A stretch of 64,000 nt of DNA from Asterochloris sp. CNOR1 (lineage: Eukaryota; Chlorophyta; Trebouxiophyceae; Trebouxiales; Trebouxiaceae). Of this stretch, positions 46,701 to 61,700 are shown piece by piece. Below the pieces are notes generated by a model that was not told the origin of the DNA, did not search any database, and worked only from the letters and a program-made list of their open reading frames with translations. The DNA is taken from contig OZ017746.1 of the NCBI GenBank assembly GCA_963969365.1, forward strand, positions 3,410,001 to 3,474,000. The letters run 5' to 3'. Positions within the stretch are counted from its first letter, which is position 1; each line of letters starts with the position of its first letter. The translations under genes and the position numbers were made by a program.

Positions 46701-49700
46701 TACTTCAGCTTTTGGGGTAAGCGCTCATGAAGGCAGTGGCAAGGGCTCCTCAATGTAGCTTGCAAAACTAAGAAACACATCAAGACAATAATCCCGTTGT
46801 CAGGATCACTGAGGTCACCCTCCCCCTGCTCCAGGTTTGGCGATGACATGACTGGGACAGGCAAGCTCCGCAGTGAGTGGAACCTTTGCCTGCTCAGGGA
46901 GGTGCTTGCGCCAGCCTATGCTGCCGCTCTAGCGGCCGCTGCTGAGCAGCTGGGCGCCTGCACGGCCTACTGGGCACTCTGGCCGCAGGCTGAGGCAGCC
47001 CAGCCCTGGCGCAGCCTGGTCCTCAGTCTGTTCAGCCACCTGAAGGGCCAGCCTGTTGTGCCAGTAGCTGCCTCTGGCGCCTGGGTGGCCCCGCAGCAGG
47101 CTGTCTACCTGGATGATGCCATGGAAAAGTGAGCAGACCACAGCCCACTGGCATGGACACCGTGTGCAGCCTGTGTGGCATGTGTGGCAGCAAGTGCTGT
47201 TGTCCGCTAGCTGCTGCCTGCCTGCAGGATGATGCTGGTGGTGTCCTCATATGGCCTTTCACCCTCTGCTGCATCATGCAACATGCTGCAGCCTGCAGCT
47301 GAGCACACGGGCTACGCTGGGCTGGCATCAGGTGTATAGGTGCCTTCATGCTGCAGGCAGCAAGACCTGCTGTCAGCTCTGAAGGCCGTCCAGATGCCCT
47401 TCAGCCAAACCCCCCAGCGTGTGAAGCAGGCCCTGCTGCAGCATGCGGTGGCGCACCCGCGCATGCTGCAGCCGGCCATGGTGCGGGCCCACATCAGGCA
47501 GAGGACAGGCGCGGCCAGGGAGGCCTGCACTGCCGACCCTAGCCGCGCAGCCACCCTGTGCAACTTCTGCCTATCTGATCTTGGCCCAGCTGAGGCCGGC
47601 AGCTGGAGGGAGGTGGAGGAGCTGCCCATCCTCCCAATGGCTGATGGGACCCTGACCAGCATCCAGCCTGCCGGCAGGACCAGCACCACCATCTTCGTGT
47701 GCACTGGCGTGGATGCCCAGCTGCTGGCTGCCCTGCCTCACCTCTGCCTCAGGGTGGACAGCCTGGACGCTCAGGCACTGGAGAGGTAAAGCTGCCAAAG
47801 TTTTCAGAGCATAGCGGGCTGGCAGTGACTTGAATGCTATCTGCACCTAATTGATGCTGCCCCCTGGCCCAGCTTGTGTAGACAGCTTGCCTACCATCCC
47901 TGTCAGTGGTGTGCTGACATCAGAAGCACTCCGTGCTGTCTCATGTTGTGCAGGCTGCAGGCCTTTGCTGCCCAGGGCAGCACAAACCTGGTCCTGTTGA
48001 CCAGTCAGCAGCTCGTTAAGCTGCGCTCCCTGCTGCTCCCCCAGCAGTGGCGGGACGACGGCCCCGTGCAGTGGACCCCAGGCCAGGATGGACATCCCTC
48101 AGAGGCCTTCCTTGGGGTGCTATGGCAAAAATTGCAGGTGGACTGGCCTGGCTGCTTTTTGGATCATACAAATGTCTTACATTGGACTCAGGGACATGCC
48201 TGACAGCTTCATGCATGAGCCTCGGTGCACCACCACAGTAGATCTGAGGGAGGAGCCTTGGCTACAGCTGTAGTGCGGCTCGCTTCATGTGAGCCCAAGA
48301 TTGGCGTCAACACCGATGCCTGCCCCGCATGCAGGCTTTTGAGGATCTGCAGCCCTTCTACGGCTGGCATCTGCTGCCAGTTGGCTCAGGCCTGCTGCAC
48401 CCCCTGCTGCCTCATGAGGACTCCTGCGCGCTATCAACACCTGCAGAGGGCTCCTGGAGTCCACAGCTGACTGCAGCAGTTCAAAAGCTGGAAGTCAGGT
48501 GCAGCCTGACTGAATATTCAGTGCAGTGCCACACCTTTCTGCGGTGCCGCAACGAACGCCTAGAGCAGTAGGTTCCATCCTAATGTCAACCATGCAGCGC
48601 ACAAGATGCTGCAATGAGGCACTGATGTTGTGAGCTGGTCATGCCAAGTGCTGTGATTGTACGAGACACTGCAGTGCGGCAAATTTTGAGCTGATCATGC
48701 CAAGTCCTGTGACTGCAGGCTGGTGGCACAGTCTCCCAGCTGCAGGGTGGGGCACCCACAGCTGCACTGCTGCCTGCACCCAGCAAATGGGCGCGGGTTG
48801 CTTGCAGCCCTGCAGGTCGCGCTGGGGCCAGCAGCTCGTGGCGAGTGGAGCGCCAGGCTGCAGCAGCGTGGACTGGAGGCCAGCGACCGCCGCGAGCTGA
48901 GGTACAATGCTTGCAGAGGCTGCCATCTCTGACCTCTTGTTGCCCTGTTGTGAGCCTCAGCATCTTCTTTGACCTCGCTCACAGCAGGAGAGGCTTTGTC
49001 TACCAGATTGTGATGTCATGTGATGTGTTGAGCAAGTCTGGCGCGACCATGCTGTTCACTGGGCTCAGTGCATGCTTGCTGCGCAGGCGGTACCTGATTC
49101 AGCAGCGCTGGTGGCAGCCCAAGCGATCCAGCAGAACGCCTGACGCCACTCAGCACAATGACGCCTCCCTAGTCGGTGCCCTCAAGGCTTTGCCCATCTT
49201 TGAGCTGGCACGCGATCACCAAGCACCAGCAACAGTCTCCCGCCTTTCTCAGCAGCAGTCCGGCAGCTTTGATAGCCTCCTTCATCAGGTGATGCTGCCT
49301 GCCACAGGGGACTGCATAGGGCATCATTCAGGCCACCATGTTCGTACTTGGCGTCAGCCGCAAACAGGCAGTCAGATCAAGCACCTGTCAACGCCTTCCC
49401 AGGCGTACAGCACCTGGAGGCTGCATGCGTTTGTTCTCAGGCTGACTCTGACCCCACAGAGTGATGTCTGTGCAGATTACCCACCACCCATCTTCAGAGA
49501 GTACCCCATCTGCCAGCTTCATTGATTTGATTGGCTCCAGATTCCTGCCACCCACTGGCCTGACACTCACCAAGGTAAGGGAGCAGCTACACAACCTGCA
49601 GTGTAGTGTCTACAATATGTCTTGACCTGTGTGACCTGGCCCACCACGTCTTCCATGAGAAACTGGCTCTGCGCACGTGCAGGCCCTGCCAGATGATTTC

Positions 49701-52700
49701 ATCATGTTTGGGGACAGCGAGCAACTGGTTGTGTACATCAGAACGCTTGGAGTCAAGCAGCCCAATCAGGCTGCCCTCTTCAGGTGATCTGGTATCAATG
49801 CTGCCAGTGTGCAGGCTGAGCACCTTGTGAGATCCTCTGCACTGCCAACCTGGCACCACCTGGAATGCCTGGGACCCACACCTGCTGCCACCATTGTGTC
49901 ATCGAGCCTGCCACTGTGGCCACTGCACTTGTACAACACACTCAGCTATGATGCCTTGTCCACACCTGCAGGAATTGTCTTGACTTGCCTGCTGACATGG
50001 CAGCCTCCATTTGTGACATGTTGCTTGTCTGCCTGCAGAATTGACAGCCCCGCCTGGCTGAGCCAGCAGCCTCCCTGCATTTTCATGAAGCCTCCTCTTC
50101 ACCTGCAGATCACTACCTGCCCAACCTGGCTCATGCCCCTGTGTGCCCACCATCTTGGACACTACTTTCAAATTGCAGGAGCCACGACCGTCATGTTGAA
50201 TAGCTGAGATGGCAAATACCCTGCTCAACACCTGTTCTGATGCCTCTCTTCATGTGCAGAAACCACCTCCTGCCCCGCCTGGCCGAGATGGAAGACCCCT
50301 TGCGAGACGCTGTCCTGGTGGACATGCTGCACCAGCTGCCCACCATCCTGGGGGAGGATAGCACCATGGCAGTGCACCTTGGCAGCCTGGCATTCGTGCC
50401 GACTGCAGATGGCAACCTCCAGATGCCTAGGGAGCTGTATGACCCCAGGTGACCCCCTCCCCCCCCCCTCACTTATGCTCCCTACCCAGCAGCACTGCCT
50501 TGGGCCTCAACAAGCAGCTGCACCTGCTTTGCAACGTCGTTGCCCCAAGCAGCTGTCTGCACATCAGCGGCAGTGACCAGCGTCTTCATGTACAAGTTTG
50601 TGTGCCTGCAGGGTGGGCTCATGTGCCCCGATAACTTCTCAGAGATCTGTGTTGCCATTGACTTTGTTGACACCCTGAGCTGCAGTCCCGGCAAGACAGT
50701 CGACTTGCTGCAAAGTCTGAAGCTCGGCAGGCGCCATATGCCTGCCGGGAGGGCAGCAATCCTAGATCTGCAACTTTGTCAAGAGAACCTTGTTTTGCTA
50801 TCGCTCTGCAGGAACCCTGAGCTTGTCTACCTGCTAGACGGGCGGCAATTTTTCCCAGCAGGCGTTTTTGGCAGGAATGAGGCGCTGCTGGCCGCCCTGC
50901 AGCAGCTGGGGCTGCGCAGCGCTGTGACGCCTGATACGCTGCTGGATAGTGCTCACTTTGTGGAGCAGCTGTCTGCCACAGATGAGGAAGCAGCTTATGC
51001 GCGGTGAGCCCAATGCAGCCCACCTCAAGTTGTTGCAGCCTCGTTCAATGCACTGAGATGGACTGACAGGGCTCATTTGCACTTGTCATGTGCTGAAGTT
51101 GTGGCCAAGACAGCAGCTGCAACTGGGTGGCCCCGCAGCCAGTGTGCTGCCTGCTGAGACCTGCAGTAAAGCGGGTCTGCAGCTGGACCTAGCCTGGATG
51201 CTGTCTGCAGGGCGACGGTGTTGCTTGGGTACCTGGATGTTGAGGCATGCAGGCTCTTTGGTGGCCGGGCCAACAACCACCACCTGCGCAAGCTGTTCAC
51301 AGATGTCGGAGGCTTCCTGAAGCAAGGCAAACAAGCCCAGCAGCAGGTGAGCACTGCTTTGGCCGTTGCATCGTAGGAGTGTGTCAAACAGCGCTGTTTA
51401 TGATGGGCCCAACCTTACCAGAGCCCAGCTTGTATAGTCTGCTGCCCCTTGCATCGCCCCTCCTTTACACTGAAGCTGCCATCGCAATCGTACTGCTGAT
51501 GCAGGTCGATGCTGCCAAGTTCTGGGTGCAGCTGAGCAACATCAAGTGGTGCCCTGTGCTACAAAAAAGCCCTGCCCCTGGGCTGCCCTGGCCGCCACAG
51601 CAGGATCAGCTGGCGCCGCCAAGGGCTGTCAGGCCGCAGGCTGACATGTGGCTCTGCAGTTCCTGCATGCGCATCCTTGACGGCCAGTGCAGGTCCGCCA
51701 GACTTGAAGTTGCAAGGCTTCTGTTAGCAACTCAGCCTTGTGCCTTGCATGACAGCAGCCAGCTTTGCCTGCCCTTCTGCCGAGCGGTCTCTGCACCTCA
51801 TGGCACTCACCTCCACATTGAGGCCCCACACATGATGGAGGCATGGTGCAAGGCTTGGCACCCTGCAGAATGGCACCGTGCAGGCAGCAAGACCTGGTCC
51901 AGACACATGCAGGTCTGCGGCACTATGCGAGGGCCTCGGCTGGACTGGGAGACCTGGGGGCAGCATCATTGCTGCCCAGCTCATGGAGCTGGGCAAGCTG
52001 CACCAGGGTGGGACAGATGTCAGCACTGCGCAGCTGCTGTCCTCCGCTGTGCCAGAGATTTACAGGGCGCTGACCTCGCTGGACGAACATGACATGGAGG
52101 TGGCCAGGGCCGTGCTGGGCACGGCCAGCTGCATCTGGGTGGGCATGACGTTTGCGCCAGCCAACAGGGTGGCCATGAGGTGAGGCAGTGTGAAGCAGCT
52201 TTGCCGTTGCACAGGCGGGGGTTGTAGAGTCAAGCCTCAGGACCCCTGAATGGCCACTGGTGGCCTGGACTTCTGCTCTGACCTTGTTCTCTGTGCTGGC
52301 AGCTTATGCAGTTGTGGACAGCGTCTCAACAAGCCGTGGCGTGGCACATTCTTGGTCATGCACTTGCTGGAAAAGCAGGTGGTGCATGTGGCGCTGCCTG
52401 ACCTGCAAGCGTGCCTGGCACTGGAAGGAGGTTGTAACGGCCAATAGCCTTGTATGACACCATGCCAGGACTGGTGTCCTTCTGACTGCAGGGGCCCCCT
52501 GAATCTGGCACCATGGCTGTATGTGATTCCTGGGGACCTGGCCTCATTCAAGGAGCTGTTCCTCCAGCTGGGAGTGCATGACGGCTTTGCAGCGCCTCAG
52601 TACCTCGGCATGCTGAACGATCTGGCTGAGGTCAGCCATGGCGAGGCACTGTCACCTGCAGAGCTGGAGCAGGCCATCTCAGTGGTGCAGGTGGGTGCTG

Positions 52701-55700
52701 CCTGGTCAGTGAGCCTTGCCTTGTGGCTGGGGTGCTCCACCAAGCCACTGTCGGCTCAGCGTGTGTGCTGGCAACTTCAAAATTGTCCTCAGCTGCAGTT
52801 GTGGCCCTGATGCTCTTGCAGGCCGTGTCTCACACCATGCTCGGCCAAGCAGCTCCTGCCCTTTGCAGGCTCTTTGCGACATGTCGTTTTCGGCTGCACA
52901 GCTGTTTGTCCCTGATGCACGCGGCAGTCTGGCACCAGCAGGGGAGATGGTATACAATGATGCACCATGGCTGGATCATGGCCAGGAACACAGATTTGTG
53001 CACCCCAAGCTTTCACATGAGGTGAGCACAGGCACAAGTGTTCCCCAGGCATGGGGTCCAAGCCCACATGCAGCACTGCAACAGGCTTTGCAGTGCCAGC
53101 AAGCCGGGCTTTGCCATCCTTGCAGACCAGCAGCGCCAGTGAACTTGCATGCAGCTGCCCGCCACGCCGCTTACGAAGTGCAGCCTGCAGGTGGCGGAGC
53201 GGCTGGGCGTGACGAGCCTGCGGCGTCAGATGTTGGCGCAGAGCGCTGACATCATGCAGCTAGGGCTGAGCTCAGCAGAGGCCTTTGGGCAGAGCGAGGC
53301 TCTGACCACTAGGCTGAAGCACATCATAGATGCCTACCCAGATGGGCCTGGCATCTTGATGGAGCTGATCCAGAACGCTGACGATGCTGGTGGGTGCGAC
53401 AGCTTGTGCATGTATTTGCCGTCAGTCCATGCGCAGGCAAGGAGGCAGACCTGAGCACTGGTCGCACTCTCATATGCAACCTGCAGGCTATACAGCCCAG
53501 AGAGCCAGTGTGGCCCAGGCACACGCTCAAGCAAGCACATGTCAAGTTGGGCAAGCAGGGCGATCTTGCCTGCAGGTGCTGATGAGGTAGCTTTTCTTCT
53601 GGATGAGCAGCAGTACTCCAGCAACAGCATCCTAGGTAAGGCCTGCACCTCCTCTGCTCTGCCTCGGCAACCCTTCAGACAGCACTGTCTCCAGAGCCTC
53701 TGGCAGAGCGCTGAGTCGGCCACCTGCTGTCTTCAGGACCTGGGATGAGGCACTGGCAGGGGCCAGCACTGGTCTGCTATAACGATTCTGAATTCTCGCC
53801 TGCCGACTTCCAGAACATCTCCCGCATCGGCCAGGACAGCAAGCTTGAGAAGCCTGGTGCCACTGGTGAGCTGCAGAGCTTGATAGCATCTGAAAGATGT
53901 CCCTTCTGTGCCCGTACTGGGAGCCCTTGGCTGGCATACATGCCAAGGCGGACGCCAAGTCACCGTCTGTGAACTTCTCCTTTTCTTGTCGCAGGGCGAT
54001 TTGGCCTTGGCTTTAACGCTGTGTACAACCTCACAGATCTCCCAAGCATCGTCTCCGGCGACCACATTGTGAGCATCTCTATTGTACCTAAGACCTCTCC
54101 TGCTGTCCCACCTGATGTCAGCGCCTGGTGCTGATGAAGGGACACCTGCTACAGGTCATGTTTGATCCCCACGCCAAGTATCTGCCTGGCACCAATGCTG
54201 CTCAACCAGGACTCAAGATGAACTTCCAGCGGGCCAACCTGTTGGGCCAATTCCCTGATTCTTTCCTGCCCTACACCCATTTTGGCTGCACCCTGAGGCG
54301 ACATTTTGAGGGTACCTTATTCCGCTTTCCGCTCAGGTACAAGTTGCTAGCCTGCAAGTTGCAATAGCACATCATCAGTGGCACACCCTCCAGAGTGCAC
54401 GGGGTTTGGCAGAAGCAGCACATTCGGGCCTGCAGGTCTGAGGCAACAGCCAGGATGAGCGACATCAAGCCCACAGCCTACACTCCCCAGGCTGTGCGGG
54501 CGCTGTTCACAGCCTTTCAGGCCCAGGCCAGCAGCAGTCTCCTCTTCCTGAAGAACGTCTGCAAAGTGGCTCTGTTCACCCGCTCCGCAGACAACCCCCA
54601 GCCTCAGCTTGTCTATCGAGCATCAGTGAATGCTGCTCAGGTGGGCAGCCCGCGCCAGATCATGCTGGCAGGCACAGCAGCCTCTACTGGGACTGCACGG
54701 TCGACCATCTGGGGTCCATCAGCTGTCATCAGCATACAATCAGCAACCTTGTACAGACCTCAAGGTTGCTTAGCTGCTTTGGCTACTGAGAGGTTTCACT
54801 GAGCAAGTTGCCTGTGTGGCTTATAGGCCCATATATCGCACTCACTGCGTCGTGTGCAGATCATTTGCGTGCATGGCAAGCTGCATGTACAACATTGGCA
54901 GAGCAGTAATTGTACTGACAAACCCATTCCGTGCAAACCCCAGGCTGCCGCGCGCTGCACTCTGCTGTCTGACGTGGTGCAGGGTCAAGGCTCCCTGCAG
55001 AAAGACATCGCTCGCTTTGTGGGTGGCAGCGGGACGCGCTCAGACAAAGATGCCTTCCTGAATAAGCTGGCCAGGACGTACAGTGACCAGCTGCCCTCAG
55101 TGACCGGGCAGCTGACAGTTACAGCAGAAGATGGGCAAGGTGTGGAGCTTGTCTACTGCCTGCTCGCTCATAAGCTGTCTGCTTATGGGATGCCACAGAC
55201 GGTTGTGTCAATGGGTACTCTGGAGCAGACTGCATGCAGACATGCTCTTGCTAGGGGTCTTCTTTGCACGAGATGCTTGCAGCGGTTCTCTGCGTAAGCT
55301 GGCTGGTCCTGCTTCTGCAAATCTTTCCAGTGTGGCTGCAGGTCAGCGCTGGAGCTCTGAGTGGCTGATTTGCAATGCGCTGGGCGGTGGCAAAGCTCAG
55401 GCCATGGCAGCAGCCAGCAGGGGCCAGAGCTCGCGTGGCCTGGTGCCTTGGGTGGGCGTTGCAGCCCAGTTGTCTGGCAGGTCACAGGGCTTACAGGCGG
55501 CAGCACAGGGAGGTGAGCTGGCTGCTGCCGGCAGTGGAGAGCAACGTAGAGGCTTGGTCTTGTTGCCCTGATGTGGGCTGACCCTGTCTGCTTTGACAAG
55601 GCAGAGCCGCTGCTGGAACCAAACACAAGTAAGGCCACCTCTGCTGGAGGTGGGCAGGCCTGAAGGAGTGCTAGTCATGCAGGGCCTGGCAGCCAATCAG

Positions 55701-58700
55701 CTGGCGCTGCACCAGACGCTGGGAGTGACCAGAGGGTGGAGCTGCCAAGTGCCAGCACTGGCAATCCAGGTGTCCACCCAATGTCCCGGCTGCAGCGTCT
55801 GCAGGTAAGGTCACTGCCTTTTTAGAGTGTTGCAATTCAATGATTGTTTGAACTTGGACTGCAGCTGAGGCACTGCTGGTCTGGGCATGCACAATGCCCC
55901 ATTTCCACCAAGCCGAAGTGGTGCAGCAGTGAGCTGTAAGTTTGCACTACAGGCTGAGCAGGCAGCTGGCGCCAGCCACAAGCAGATGACCAAGGCAGGC
56001 CTTCAGGCCAGCAGCACGCCAGCTGACAAGCCTGACTCCTGTGGTATTCAAGGGCAGGCCTTCTGCTTTCTGCCGCTGCCAGTGTACACCAGCCTGCCAG
56101 TCCATGTGAACGGGTGAGTTACTCTGGATCATCATGGCACCCAGCGTGCTCTTTGCTGTCTGCTACTCGAGGTAGTTCATGCTGCAGTACACTCCTGCTG
56201 CAGGTGAAGGTTTGCATATAGCATTCGGGGCGGCGTTGTTTGCTGCATGCAGCTGGAGGAGCCCCATGCTGGGAGCATATTGTACCTCAAGACTCGATGC
56301 ATGCGCCTGCAGGTACTTTGAGCTCTCCAGCAATAGGCGTGACATCTGGTTTGGAGGGGACATGTCTGGGAGCGGCAAGTTCAGATCTGACTGGAATCTG
56401 GCCATGCTTCAGGATGCGGTGGCACCCACATTCGCCAGGCTTCTCTTGTATGCCTCACAGGTAAGCTGCTGTTCACAGACTGACAGAGCTGAGCTCGCTC
56501 TGTCAGTTGAGAGGGGCCGAGCCTGCTCTGCCAGACTTATGTCAGGGTGGTTGCAGACGCTGCCTAGGCAGGGGGGGTTGGCACTTTGAGTTGCTGGCTC
56601 ATAGCTTTCAGACCTGCTTGTATGCAGGTGGCTGGTCTGACCCCTGCATACACTTCTCTCTTCCCCAACCTGCTGCCTGGGCAGCCATGGGGATCGCTGG
56701 TGCAGAGCTTCTATCAGAAGGTGATTCTCTCTGCTCACCTGCAGCAGGCTAAGCACGTGCCAGCCATTGTGCTGAGCGTCACTTCCAGTGGCACTGAATC
56801 CAGTGCACGATCAGCAGAACAGCTTTGTGAACGCTTCTTCGGCTTGTTGCAGATTGCTGGGCTGCCCATCGTGAGGACAGCAGCTGAAGGTGGCAGGTGG
56901 CTAAAACCTGCTGATGCCCTGCTGATGGATGCCAGTTGCCAGTCCAGCTGGGAGCTGCACCAGGCTATCCTCCACATAGGCATGCCTTTGTGCAGCAACC
57001 TTTCTGCAGCTGTGGTGAAGCTCATGCTGGCGCACACCCCTGGCGCCCGAGCCGTCACCCCAGCAGCTGTGCGGGCGCACCTCAGGCAGAATGCTCAAAG
57101 TGCTGGTGGGTCCTGCATGTCAGGAGATGCAGCGGCATTGGTCGTGTGCAACACTGCGCCTGGTGCCTTGGTTTGGCTCCCCAACGCACACTGCCAAGTT
57201 CTCTTGACGCTGAAGTAGAGCTCGATGTGCAGGTCTCAGGCTTGAGCAGGTCAATGTGTTCCTGGAGTACTGCCTCCTGGATGTAGACACAAGCGATGCT
57301 GAGTCTGTGGTAGAGCTGGCTGGCCTTCCAGTGCCACTGGCCTCAGGGCAAGTTGGAGTGCTCAGCCGGGCAGAGCACTCCACATCAGGTGGGCAATGCT
57401 GAAGACTTTGTGATACTGTGACCCCTGTACTGCTTGTCAATGAGTGGAACCTCGCCAGCTCGTAGAAAATGTGCTCATGCTCGTGGCCACAGATCCCCTT
57501 TTTGTGGCGGGGGCAGCAGAGCAGGAGCTCTTCAAGCAGCAGGCCCATCTGCTGGTCACCCCAGCACAAGGCAGTGATGTGGAGAGGAAGCTGTTGGATG
57601 CTGCCAGCAGTGGATGGCTGGACCTGCAGCTGAATTTGCAGCGAATCAAGCCATCCACGCTGGCCAGCACCCTGCTACCCACCGTGTTGGAATTTGGTGA
57701 CAGGTGTGTGCCTCGCCTTGTAATGCAGAGGCCTTGCCTGCTTGGCGTGAGCGTGTATCCTCTTTGCTGCTGTGTGCCTGAAAAGGTTGTCAACTTGAAG
57801 ACTCAGATGTACTTGACATTGCCCTGCTGCTCGCAATTCCTGGTTGCTGACCACAGGAAGCGGGCTGCTGTGGCTTGGGAGGAGGGCCAGCCCTCATCAG
57901 CGTGGCTGCAGCAGCTGTGGGATCTGCTGGTGGAGCACCCCGACCTGAGGCCCTTGGAGGGCTGGCCGCTGCTGCCAGTTGCGGGCCCACTGCTGGCCAG
58001 GCTGCACCCAGCTTCTCAGGTGCCTCAATGGCCTGGTCTTGGCGAGTTTGCATGCCCCCTCACCTCTTCATTTGTTGTGCGTTGTACTCATTGTCCTGCT
58101 GGCAGCAAAGCCCAGGGCAAGCTGGCGACGGTCATCAACGGTCTCAGTGAAACTGCGTCTGATGCACTGGCTGCAGGTTGTCAAGGAGGGCAGCTGGGCT
58201 GAGGCTGCAGGGACTGCTATCTCCAAGCTGGGCTGCAGGCTGCTGGATGCCAGCAATATCAATATCAAGCATCCTCAGGCAAGCCATGAGCTTCCCTGCT
58301 GGCATCTGTCTGTGCTTCTGCTGAGCATCATACCTCTGGCCACTCCCCTGACTGACTGTCCCCCTGACTGTGAAGTTGAGCTGTGGCAGACGTTGCATTG
58401 CTGCTTTCACATGCTCCACTTTCAGGCCCAGCTGAGGAGCCTACTGCCATTGTTGCAGATAGACGCCTATGTGCATGAAGCTGATGCGGGTGGCATCCTG
58501 TCAGCAGTAGCTGGAACATGTGCTGGAGACTCTGCTGCTCTGTCACAAAAATTTAGTGAGGCAGGGCTCACAGCTCTCCAACGTCACCAGCTGAGGACGT
58601 TCCTGCTGCAGGTGAGGGCTGCACATCACCTTCCGCCTTGCTATGCACAGCTGCGGCACTCTGAGGCTGCATTGCATATTGGAGCTGCTCTGCCTGAAGC

Positions 58701-61700
58701 TTCCTGCGCATCATCTGCCAGAACCTATTGTCGTGGCTGTTTGCTTGCCTTTTTCCATGGCTGTTTGCTTGCCCCTTCCCACGCCATGATCCCTGACGTC
58801 TGCGTTTCTGCCTGCAGAGGAGGTGGTTCCTTGGCGGGCTCAGCCCAGAGAATCTGCTCACTCTCAAGGCACTGCCAGTCTTCCCCACAGCTCAGACATT
58901 GACGGGTGTGTCTTTTGACCACGCGGGCCAGTCATCTCAGCTGGGAACCCTGAACGCACACATGACTGCAGTCTACTGAGTTGGTCATTTACTTTATGAA
59001 TTGCTGCTCTGCTTCCTGAAGCTGCTATGCCATGCTTGCAATGCAGACACACTGGACGGGACGCACAACAAAGAGCTGGAAGAGCCCAAGGGCTTTGTCA
59101 ATTTGCTGCAGCCGCGCTACCTTGCACCAGAAGGGGTGGCTGCAGCGCTGCTGGGCGCTAATTTTGTGATGGCCTCATCGCCAGCTGAGGAACAGCTGCT
59201 GCACCAGCAGCTCGGCTGCGAGTACATGAGCCAGGCTGATTTCAGCTCGCGATTTCTGGTTGCCAGGTGGGCAGCTTGTGCATGCATGCACTGACCTTGC
59301 AGTCCCTAAAACAAATTCAAAGGGCATCCTGCTCTTGCAGCAGGGTTTGCATGTCAGCGTGAGTGGTGCCTGTGGTGCAGGGTCAGTTCACTGAAGGATG
59401 ATGCGAGGACAGATGCCATGCTGCGTGTGCTACGCAACCTCCCTGAGCTGGAGCAGCACTGCCCTGCCATCCTGGCTGAGCTTGGGCAGGTCTGCCAGGC
59501 TGACTGGTCTGCAGCAGATGGCTGATTGGTGCTGTGTCCTGCCGCTGTTAAGCCTGCTCGCAAATGGTACCCGCCACTCATGTGGGCAGCTGATTGTGTG
59601 CCCTGCAGATTGCTTTTGTACCAACGGCCAGTGGAGATCCCATGCCACCCAGTCAGCTGTACAGCCCGAGAGACTCAGAGCTGATGGCCCTGCTGAATCC
59701 ACAAACCAGTTTCCCCATAGGTCAGGAAACATACCTTACAATGCGGCTGACAGCTGCCAGAGACTTGTAAACAGATTTTTCTCTTTTTTTGGGTCAGCCG
59801 TCTATTGCCACAAACGCTTCCAGCTGCAAGGGGGGGGGAGGGAGTAGCCCTCCCTGCTGTGCTGGCTGGCTTCACCAGTGACATGCATGTCCTGTGTGCA
59901 GGCAAGTTTGCCCAGAATGACGAGCTGCTGGCTGGTCTTGTGAAGCTGGGCCTGAAGAGCAGCATCAGTGGGAGTGCTATTTTGGATGCGGCGCGCGGTC
60001 TGGATGCCAGTTCTGCACAGGACGTCATGGCACGACAGAGGGCCACAGCCCTCTTGTCACAGCTGGACAAGCTAGCGCAAAAAGGTGTGCAGCTCAACTG
60101 TGGCCTGAGCAGATGTTCAGGGCCCCTCATTTGTGCACGAGCCAGGACCTGGCTGGCTTAGTAGATGCACAGACAATGTGGAAGCCAGCCTGCCCTGCCT
60201 CACAGGGGATTCTGGAACTTGTGGGCCAACACACCTCTCTGGCTAATCTACTCATGCAACAGCTCATGCAGCAGCACTGCATGCCCAGAGCTTCATGCAA
60301 AAGAGCTTTCAATGTCGTCACCCAACATGTGGCATGCAGCAAGCGCTTTGCTCGCCATTGCTGTGCCGGAGTTTGAGTGCCGTCCTGCTTTCTCAACGTC
60401 TTCTGTACACGGTGCAGGCAACGCTGGGCTGGAGGCGGGGCACTGGGACGCTCTCTTGAATATGGCCTGGTGCCCTGTGCTGACGGTGTGCCCTGCAGAA
60501 GGTAAGCAAGCGCTAGTGTGCACTACAGCCCTGTGCCAGCTAGTAGTGACTGCCGCCCAGCACATGCTGTGTCTTCTTCAGCATCTTGGACAATGCTCAA
60601 TCGGGTGGGGGTGGGTGGGTGGCCGCCTGCAGGCGGACGTTGCACACCCACTCTGGCACTGACTGGTGGTCCACCTGCGGCACTGCCTGCACTGCGTGTA
60701 CATGCAGGTGCTCCATGGCCGACAGGCCAGCGGGGCTTTTCTTCGCCAAGGCTGGTGCGGCCAGCAGCCGATCTGTGGGTGGTGGCCTCGGCCATGCATC
60801 TGCTGGATGGCAGTTGCTCGGATGCTCTGGCAGAGAGGCTGGGCTGGGTGGTACCGCCGCCCTCTAATGTGATTGCCGGCCAGCTGTTCACGCTGGGCAA
60901 GATGTACCCACAGGTGAGCAGCATGTGTGGGCGGAAGGCAGACGCCTGTCTCCTGGATGAAAGCGTTACTGCCAGCATCTTGCACCAAATTGAGCCCTCC
61001 TGACCCTCCTCAGTGCCTGCACCTGAACTAAAGCAACCGCCTCCTTGGCAGCTTGTAACTGATCTGCTGGCTGCTGTGCCTCCTTCAACTCATGTGGGGC
61101 CTGTACTGGTGACAGTGCACCAGGGGTTTACCGGGAAGCCATGGCACCTGCAGGTCCAGGACGCCAAGCTGAGGGATACGCTTCAGCAGGCTGCGTTCCG
61201 CATCTACGGCTACATGATGCAACACGTGGGCACCGACAGCCAGGAGGTCATCTCCACAGTCCTGGAGGGCAGCAGGTGCATCTGGACAGGTGCAGGATTT
61301 GCTGACGCACAGCAGGTCGTCATGGAGGCTCCAGTTGACATGAGGCCCCTCCTCTGGCAGACTGGGGAGCTCCTGCAGCCCTTCAAGGAGCTTCTGGCGT
61401 GCCTTGGGGTGAGCTTGCATCGGGGTTGTGGGCTGTATTGCAGGCTGAGTGGTGTCAGAGGCTGATGTTTAGACTGCCCCTGACTGCAGGCTTGCTCCTG
61501 TGGCTCAGGACTCCTGACTGGTGCTGTCAGAGGCTGACTGCATGTCCCATCTCTTTCTGGCATGTTAGATGCTTCAGCAATGGACTGCTTGATCAAGCAG
61601 CATTCAGCTGCAGTCTGGCATGCATAATGGGAAGCTAGGGGCTGCATGCAAGGAGGCACCAGAGTACATGCCCCTTGCTGTGCAGGTGGCGCCCACATGG

